Part shown: positions 16,215 through 20,386 of the stretch, in pieces
Position numbering within the stretch: position 1 is the stretch's first letter
How the letters are laid out: each line of letters opens with the position of its first letter
Assembly (NCBI GenBank): GCA_964556255.1
Contig: CAZKVQ010000054.1
Span: 1 to 20,386 of the forward strand
Direction of reading: 5' to 3'
Length of the DNA stretch: 20,386 nt
Source: JACJWR01 sp964556255
GTDB lineage: Bacteria; Actinomycetota; Actinomycetes; S36-B12; UBA10799
Translations under genes and position numbers: made by a program
The notes under the pieces: generated by a model
Told to the model about the DNA's origin: nothing
Database searches by the model: none
What the model saw: only the letters and a program-made list of their open reading frames with translations

Positions 16215-17012
16215 ATGAACCACCCAACTTCGGAACTCGACTCGTCACGAATCGCCCGCACCACCTGGGCAGGTCAGGTGGCGCCTGGTGATGCGGGCGG
16301 TTCCGCTGCCACTTCCGCGTCGTGGCTGATGACCTCGCGGCGCGGCGGGGTCAGTGAGGCCCCCTTCGACGACTGGAATCTCGCTGGCCATGTGGGTGAC
16401 GACCCACAGTCGGTTGCCACCAACCGGGCTGTCATCGCCGACATCGCTGGGGTTCCTGCCGATTCGGTGATCATGATGCGTCAGTGCCACAGCGCCAAGG
16501 TTGCCGTGGTTCGGGATGCCTCCGTCGGTGAGATCATGGGCGTCGATGCCCTCGTCACCGACGTGCCCGACCTGGTTCTGGTGGCACTGGCCGCCGACTG
16601 CGTACCGCTCGTCCTGATCGACGCAGATGCTGGTGTGGTGTCCGCGGTGCACAGCGGCTGGCAGGGCATGGTGTCCGATGTCAGCGGTGCTGCGCTCGCC
16701 ACCATGGTCGAACTCGGAGCCAGTCCGCAACGCATTCGGGCCGTACTGGGTCCCGCAATCTGTGGGCCGTGCTATCCCGTACCCCCGGAGAGGGCCGCGG
16801 AAGCCGCCGCTGCGGCCCCTGCCAGCCGGGCGACGGCACCCGATGGGCAGCCCGGCATCGATGTCAGGCGCGGCCTTGTCGAGCGGCTGTCGGAGGCCGG
16901 CGTCCGGGTGGAAACAGCAGGCGGCTGTACTGCCGAGTCCCCGGACCTGTTCTCGTACCGTCGTGACGGCACCACCGGCCGCCAAGGCGCTGCCGTGTGG
17001 TGGTCGCGGTGA
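16215..17012 (+). CDS. pgeF: PgeF/YfiH family (polyphenol oxidase / LACC1-like) protein
   Basis: This family (YfiH, LACC1) was called a polyphenol oxidase; members have shown purine nucleoside phosphorylase/adenosine deaminase activity, and E. coli PgeF has been linked to removing mis-incorporated L-Ser from the peptidoglycan precursor UDP-MurNAc. The three metal/active-site residues are visible: H92 in QCHSAKV (usually QVHG), C129 in AADCVPLVL, and H146 in VHSGWQGM, followed by GPAICGPCY. The 265 residues include an N-terminal extension of about 35 residues before SWLMTSRRGGVS. It lies 25 nt after ftsZ, with an AGGGCGG ribosome binding site, and overlaps yggS by 4 nt. Its place beside ftsZ is common in Gram-positives. 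Confidence 0.9.
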   Translation: MNHPTSELDSSRIARTTWAGQVAPGDAGGSAATSASWLMTSRRGGVSEAPFDDWNLAGHVGDDPQSVATNRAVIADIAGVPADSVIMMRQCHSAKVAVVRDASVGEIMGVDALVTDVPDLVLVALAADCVPLVLIDADAGVVSAVHSGWQGMVSDVSGAALATMVELGASPQRIRAVLGPAICGPCYPVPPERAAEAAAAAPASRATAPDGQPGIDVRRGLVERLSEAGVRVETAGGCTAESPDLFSYRRDGTTGRQGAAVWWSR

Positions 17013-17743
17013 CCGAGGATTCTTCCCCGTCGGCTGCCGAATCGGAGGCACGTCGCAACGAACTGGCCGAGAACCTGGCGGCTGTGCAGCAACGGATAGC
17101 CCTCGCGACCTCGGCCGCGGGGCGTTCAGAGGGTTCGGTAGAACTGGTCGCGGTGACCAAGAAGTGGCCGGCGTCTGACGTCAGACTGCTGGCGGAACTC
17201 GGCGTGCGGCATGTCGGTGAGAATCGACAGCAGGAGGCCGCCGCCAAGTACGCCGAGGTCGGCCCCAGCGAGTTGGTGTGGCACTTCATCGGGCAGTTGC
17301 AGACCAACAAGGCAAAGCATGTGGCCAGGTTCGCCGATCAGGTGGACACCGTGGATCGCCCGGGTCTCGTAACCGCCCTGGCCAAGGGGGCTGCTGCCGC
17401 GGATCGCGGGCTCGGCGTGCTGGTCCAGGTCTCGCTTGACCCAAACCCCGACCCCGGACGTGGCGGCGCCGCCCCGGAAGCCGTGCTTGGGCTGGCCGAC
17501 ATGGTCGCCGACACCGAAGGTCTCGAACTCCTCGGTGTCATGGGGGTGGCCCCGCTCGACGCCGACCCGGCGCCACCGTTCGACCTGCTCGCCGGGATCG
17601 CCCACCGGGTGCGAGCCCAGCACCCGGCAGCCGTGCAGTTATCGGCTGGCATGAGTCACGACCTCGAGGCGGCGATAGCTGCGGGCGCGACACACGTAAG
17701 AGTCGGCACGGCGTTGCTGGGTAGTCGCCCGTCGCTCGGGTAG
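17009..17743 (+). CDS. yggS: YggS/PLPBP family pyridoxal phosphate homeostasis protein
   Basis: YggS (PROSC/PLPBP) is a single-domain alanine-racemase-like barrel that binds PLP and keeps its level in balance; it has no proven catalytic role. The PLP lysine is probably K51 in LVAVTKKWPASDV, and LGVRHVGENRQQE, WHFIGQLQTNK and the C-terminal SAGMSHDLEAAIAAGATHVRVGTALLG are family signatures. GTG 17009 makes a GTGA overlap with pgeF, giving 244 residues; GTG 16997 in frame is possible but overlaps more. pgeF-yggS-sepF is a common order in Gram-positive bacteria. A 120-nt gap follows. Confidence 0.93.
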   Translation: MTEDSSPSAAESEARRNELAENLAAVQQRIALATSAAGRSEGSVELVAVTKKWPASDVRLLAELGVRHVGENRQQEAAAKYAEVGPSELVWHFIGQLQTNKAKHVARFADQVDTVDRPGLVTALAKGAAAADRGLGVLVQVSLDPNPDPGRGGAAPEAVLGLADMVADTEGLELLGVMGVAPLDADPAPPFDLLAGIAHRVRAQHPAAVQLSAGMSHDLEAAIAAGATHVRVGTALLGSRPSLG

Positions 17744-17863
17744 CCTTCACAACACAGCGGTCGAGCAGCGAACGGACCCCACCCGAGTCGGCGAGATCGG
17801 CACAGACGAGCAGTTTTCCGAAGGCACCAGCAACGTTCACCACACCACCACGCAGGAGGACAG
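17744..17863 (+). other. yggS-sepF intergenic region
   Basis: This 120-nt gap has no gene. TAGCCT at 17741-17746 looks like a -10 but has no -35 at a proper distance (TTGCTG is 21 nt away). A promoter for sepF is possible but not shown. The gap ends with the strong AGGAGG ribosome binding site at 17854-17859 of sepF. Confidence 0.35.
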
Positions 17864-18358
17864 ATGTCCGGCGCGATCCGCAAGATGGCGACCTACCTTG
17901 GACTGGTCGAGGATGACCAGTACTACACCGACACGAGTGGCACCGAGCGCCCTGACGCGAGCCGCAGCACCACTGACCGGGTCGCAGTCCGCGAGCATTC
18001 CGCGGCAGCGGAGGCCACCCGTACCTGGTCCGGGGCGGCTGCGGTCGAGGAGACGATGCCGACTCCCTCGTTGCGTGAGACGCCCGGGTACCGGGTGCCG
18101 ATGATCCTGCCCACGACGTACAACGACGCCCGCCGCATCGGCGAGGAGTTCCGCAGCGGATCGCCTGTCCTGATGGATCTGACCTCGATGAGTGACGCTG
18201 ATGCGAAGCGAATCGTCGACTTCTCCGCCGGTCTGGTCTTCGGACTGCGCGGCGTGATCGAGCGGCTGACGCAGAAGGTCTTCCTGCTCTCACCCGAGGG
18301 CATCGACGTCACCGACCTGGCGCGCGAGCAGGTCGGCGCCGATGCCGCCGATCGCTGA
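17864..18358 (+). CDS. sepF: cell division protein SepF
   Basis: SepF binds the FtsZ C-terminal peptide and the membrane, and serves as the main Z-ring anchor where FtsA is absent. The 164-residue protein starts with the amphipathic, membrane-binding helix region (GAIRKMATYLGLVEDDQYY), has an acidic/variable linker to about residue 70, and then the globular SepF domain (VPMILPTTYNDARRIGEEF to KVFLLSPEGIDV). ATG 17864 lies 4 nt after AGGAGG. No ftsA is present in the window, so SepF is the expected anchor for the ftsZ product nearby. Confidence 0.95.
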   Translation: MSGAIRKMATYLGLVEDDQYYTDTSGTERPDASRSTTDRVAVREHSAAAEATRTWSGAAAVEETMPTPSLRETPGYRVPMILPTTYNDARRIGEEFRSGSPVLMDLTSMSDADAKRIVDFSAGLVFGLRGVIERLTQKVFLLSPEGIDVTDLAREQVGADAADR

Positions 18359-18382
18359 CCACGGGCGGATCCGGGCTGAGTC

Positions 18383-18667
18383 GTGTCGAGTGTTGGGCAG
18401 GTCATTGCCACAATCCTGTGGCTCTACCTGCTGATCCTGCTGGCCCGGCTCGTACTCGACCTGGTGCAGACGTTCTCTCGTGAATGGACGCCCAAGGGCC
18501 CGGTGCTGGTGTTGGCCGAAGGCGTCTACACCCTGACCGATCCGCCGCTCAATCTGCTGCGGCGGATCATTCCGCCGCTGAAGATCGGCGGCGTGGCGCT
18601 GGACCTGGCGTTCATTGTTCTGTTCATACTTCTACAGGTCGCGATCGCGATCGCTGGAAGGTTCTAG
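18383..18667 (+). CDS. yggT: YggT family membrane protein
   Basis: A 94-residue protein with two hydrophobic segments, near residues 8-30 and 70-91. The loop between them holds the YggT-type stretch VYTLTDPPLNLLRRIIPPLKIGGVALDLAF. YggT (YlmG) proteins sit between sepF and divIVA in many Gram-positives and have been tied to cell shape or membrane protein function, but no precise activity is known. The start is GTG 18383, 24 nt after sepF, with a weak ribosome binding site. The stop abuts the region of the next gene. Confidence 0.9.
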   Translation: MSSVGQVIATILWLYLLILLARLVLDLVQTFSREWTPKGPVLVLAEGVYTLTDPPLNLLRRIIPPLKIGGVALDLAFIVLFILLQVAIAIAGRF

Positions 18668-18679
18668 TTGACCGGGAGC

Positions 18680-18683
18680 GGAG
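18680..18683 (+). promoter_or_regulatory. ribosome binding site of the DivIVA-domain gene
   Basis: GGAG lies 5 nt before ATG 18689. The frame is open from TTG 18668, directly after the yggT stop, but that codon has no ribosome binding site at a usable distance, so ATG 18689 is preferred. Confidence 0.55.
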
Positions 18684-18688
18684 TCGTC

Positions 18689-19600
18689 ATGGCGGGAGAG
18701 GTCACTACGGGGACGCCAGCGGGCCGCGGGCGTCCGTTGTCGCCCGCCGATGTGCGCTCGGTGGTATTCAGCACCACCCGAATGCGCCTCGGCTACGACG
18801 TCGAAGAGGTTGACGCCTTCCTCGACCAGGTCGAATTCAGCATCGAGGGCATGATGGCCGAGATCCAGCGGCTACGTCAGCAGGTCGCCGAGACCACGTC
18901 CGCCGCGGAATCGCAGACCTACGATCTCCGACTCGCCCTCGAACAGATGCTGATCAGGCTCGGCGGTCCGACGGGGCAGGCCGACCGGTCGGTGATCGAC
19001 ATCACCGGCCGACCGGTACCGGCGTTCGAACGCCCGATCCCGCCGACGCCGTCCTGGACGCCACCGCCTGGTCAGGGGTCTCCAGCTCAGAACCCTCGAG
19101 GGGCCGCGCCCAACCAGCAACCGGCCGGGCAACCGACCGCGCCACCTACCCAGGCGTACCCGCCGGGCCCGCAGGCCGGCGCTCCGGTGCCGCCGCCCGC
19201 GGGGCAGCCGAGTGGGCCACCGCCGTCCGAGCCGTGGGCTTCCCCAATGGCGCCCCCGCCGTCTGCGCAACAGGCTCCGACGCCGCCCGCCCCGGGCGCC
19301 CCGCAACAGGTCGACCCGTTCGCGCCGCCAGTGACTGCCAACCCAGGCGCCGCGCAGCCGGGGCCGTCCGCCCCGCAGGCGCCGACGCCCGGCCAGTTTC
19401 CCCCTCCACCACAGCCCCCAACATCGACTGGCTTCGGTAGCCCACCGCAGCCGACCGCGCCGTGGCCGCCCGTCTCCCCACAGGTGCCGCCGACAACCCA
19501 AGGGGCCCCCGCCAAACCGGGGCCACCGCCGCCTTTCCGGCCAGGGTCGCCAGCACCTGCACCCCGGGGGCCCGCGGTCGATCTGCCCCCGCCTGTCTGA
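18689..19600 (+). CDS. DivIVA-domain protein with proline-rich C-terminal tail
   Basis: DivIVA/Wag31 proteins bind curved membrane at poles and septa and, in actinobacteria, direct tip growth. The N-terminal part matches the DivIVA lipid-binding domain: PLSPADVRSVVFSTTRMRLGYDVEEVDAFLDQVE at about residues 16-49, split here as two adjoining motifs, PLSPADVRSVVF and GYDVEEVDAFLDQVE. A short coiled-coil region follows to about residue 92. Residues from about 100 to 303 are low complexity, rich in Pro, Gly, Ala and Gln. Canonical Wag31 instead has a long second coiled coil. By position it is the wag31/divIVA gene, but the build differs, so it may be a modified DivIVA or a paralogue. No symbol is given for that reason. 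Confidence 0.85.
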   Translation: MAGEVTTGTPAGRGRPLSPADVRSVVFSTTRMRLGYDVEEVDAFLDQVEFSIEGMMAEIQRLRQQVAETTSAAESQTYDLRLALEQMLIRLGGPTGQADRSVIDITGRPVPAFERPIPPTPSWTPPPGQGSPAQNPRGAAPNQQPAGQPTAPPTQAYPPGPQAGAPVPPPAGQPSGPPPSEPWASPMAPPPSAQQAPTPPAPGAPQQVDPFAPPVTANPGAAQPGPSAPQAPTPGQFPPPPQPPTSTGFGSPPQPTAPWPPVSPQVPPTTQGAPAKPGPPPPFRPGSPAPAPRGPAVDLPPPV

Positions 19601-19603
19601 GTC

Positions 19604-19635
19604 CGCCGGTCAGCGCCGGTCGGGGAGTGACGTCA
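19604..19635. other. convergent junction with direct repeat and palindrome
   Basis: Between the two convergent genes lie two copies of CGCCGGTC (19604-19611 and 19614-19621) at a 10-bp step and an 8-bp palindrome TGACGTCA (19628-19635) that includes the ileS stop. CCGG 19606-19609 can pair with CCGG 19616-19619, only 4 bp. No good intrinsic terminator is visible for either gene. Confidence 0.35.
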
Positions 19636-20386
19636 GTCGGCGCGGCGCAGTTCGTAGCTCAAATCGAGATCTGCCAGGGTGTCGTCCCCGCCCGGATCCC
19701 CGGCGGAGAAGGACACGGCGAGGATCTCCTCAGCGATAGCGTCACCGTGGGTGTCGAGCGTCGACGCCAGTTCCTCGTCGTCGGTTCGGTAGACCACCAC
19801 GATTCGGTCGGAAACCTCCAACCCGGCCCGCTTGCGCGCCTCCTGCAATCCGCGGATGACCTCCCGGGCGGCACCGAGCCGGCTCAGGGCTGGGGTCAAC
19901 TCGAGGTCCAAGGCGACAGTCGCGCCCTCGGTGGCGGCCACCGACCAGCCCTCGACGGGTCGCTCCGTGATGAGCAGATCCTCCTCCGTCACGGGGGTGT
20001 CCTCTCCGTCGACGGTCACCGTCGCGACATCACCCTCCCGTACCGCGGCCGCCAACGCTGCCGGGTCAGCGGCGCCGATCGCGGCTGCGACCGCCGGCGT
20101 TCGCTTGCCGAACCGCTTTCCGAGGGTTCGGAAGTTGGGTTTCACCGCGACATCCACCAAGTCACCGGCATCCCGGGTCAGCGGCGACACCTCCAAGACG
20201 TTGACCTCGTCGAGGAACTGCGCCTTCAGGTCTGCCGGTAGGCCGGCCCAGCGACCCGACGAGACCAGAGCCCGTCCAAGGGGCTGGCGCGTACGCACCC
20301 CGGACTCGGCCCGCGCCGATCGCCCCAGGTCCACCAGCGATCGGACGGCGGCGACGTCCGCGGAGAGATTCTCGTCGACGGCAGCC
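19633..20386 (-). CDS. ileS: isoleucyl-tRNA synthetase, C-terminal part (5' end outside window)
   Basis: IleS charges tRNA-Ile with isoleucine. Only the last 250 or so codons are in the window; the frame is open through the right edge, so the codon read as a start at 20334 (GTG) is internal. The stretch RSLVDLGRSARAESGVRTRQPL is the conserved anticodon-binding/C-terminal segment of the long, eukaryote-like IleS found in actinobacteria, followed by PLTRDAGDLVDVAVKPNFRTLGKRFG and GWSVAATEGATVALD. The protein ends without the zinc-binding Cys cluster of E. coli-type IleS. It runs against the dcw cluster, with a 32-nt gap to the DivIVA gene. Confidence 0.92.
   Translation of the reverse strand, partial: AAVDENLSADVAAVRSLVDLGRSARAESGVRTRQPLGRALVSSGRWAGLPADLKAQFLDEVNVLEVSPLTRDAGDLVDVAVKPNFRTLGKRFGKRTPAVAAAIGAADPAALAAAVREGDVATVTVDGEDTPVTEEDLLITERPVEGWSVAATEGATVALDLELTPALSRLGAAREVIRGLQEARKRAGLEVSDRIVVVYRTDDEELASTLDTHGDAIAEEILAVSFSAGDPGGDDTLADLDLSYELRRAD

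Noticed and set aside
17714..17746. Possible sepF promoter TTGCTG / TAGCCT.
   Set aside because: The spacer is 21 nt, too long for a normal promoter, and no better -35 lies nearby.
1..20386. Mobile elements, CRISPR arrays, tRNA or rRNA genes, phage genes and defence systems.
   Set aside because: None seen. Nearly all the sequence is accounted for by conserved dcw genes and ileS, and the only gap over 300 nt (14730-15076) reads as a control region.

Overview
The window is the division and cell wall (dcw) gene cluster of a high-G+C Gram-positive bacterium (Actinomycetota), read left to right. It ends in the 3' part of a convergent ileS gene. The gene order, the absence of ftsA and murB, the presence of sepF, yggT and a DivIVA-domain gene after ftsZ, the FtsZ tail ending LDVPDFLK, and heavy GTG start use all point to an actinobacterium. 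Genus cannot be read from the sequence alone.

Layout. Positions 1-88 hold a promoter-like region with three GTGGGG boxes at exact 10-bp steps, which is the expected MraZ operator. Then come mraZ, rsmH (mraW), ftsL, ftsI, murE, murF, mraY, murD, ftsW, murG, murC and ftsQ (89-14729). Most junctions are 4-nt ATGA/GTGA overlaps, so this part looks like one translationally coupled operon. It makes UDP-MurNAc-pentapeptide (MurC, D, E, F), lipid I and lipid II (MraY, MurG), and the septal machinery (FtsL, FtsQ, the FtsW glycosyltransferase and the FtsI transpeptidase).

A 347-nt non-coding gap (14730-15076) precedes ftsZ. It holds promoter-like hexamers, an inverted repeat and a strong 12-bp hairpin, so ftsZ probably has its own control. 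After ftsZ (15077-16189) come pgeF (yfiH), yggS, sepF, yggT and a DivIVA-domain gene, with a second smaller gap before sepF. SepF is the likely membrane anchor for FtsZ in place of FtsA. From 19633 to the right edge the opposite strand carries the C-terminal part of isoleucyl-tRNA synthetase.

No mobile element, CRISPR array, RNA gene or defence system is visible. I do not see a wholly new system here. The observations most worth a second look are regulatory (the MraZ boxes set into a promoter and the structured ftsZ leader) and structural (low-complexity tails on FtsL and FtsQ, and a DivIVA protein with a short coiled coil and a long proline-rich tail).
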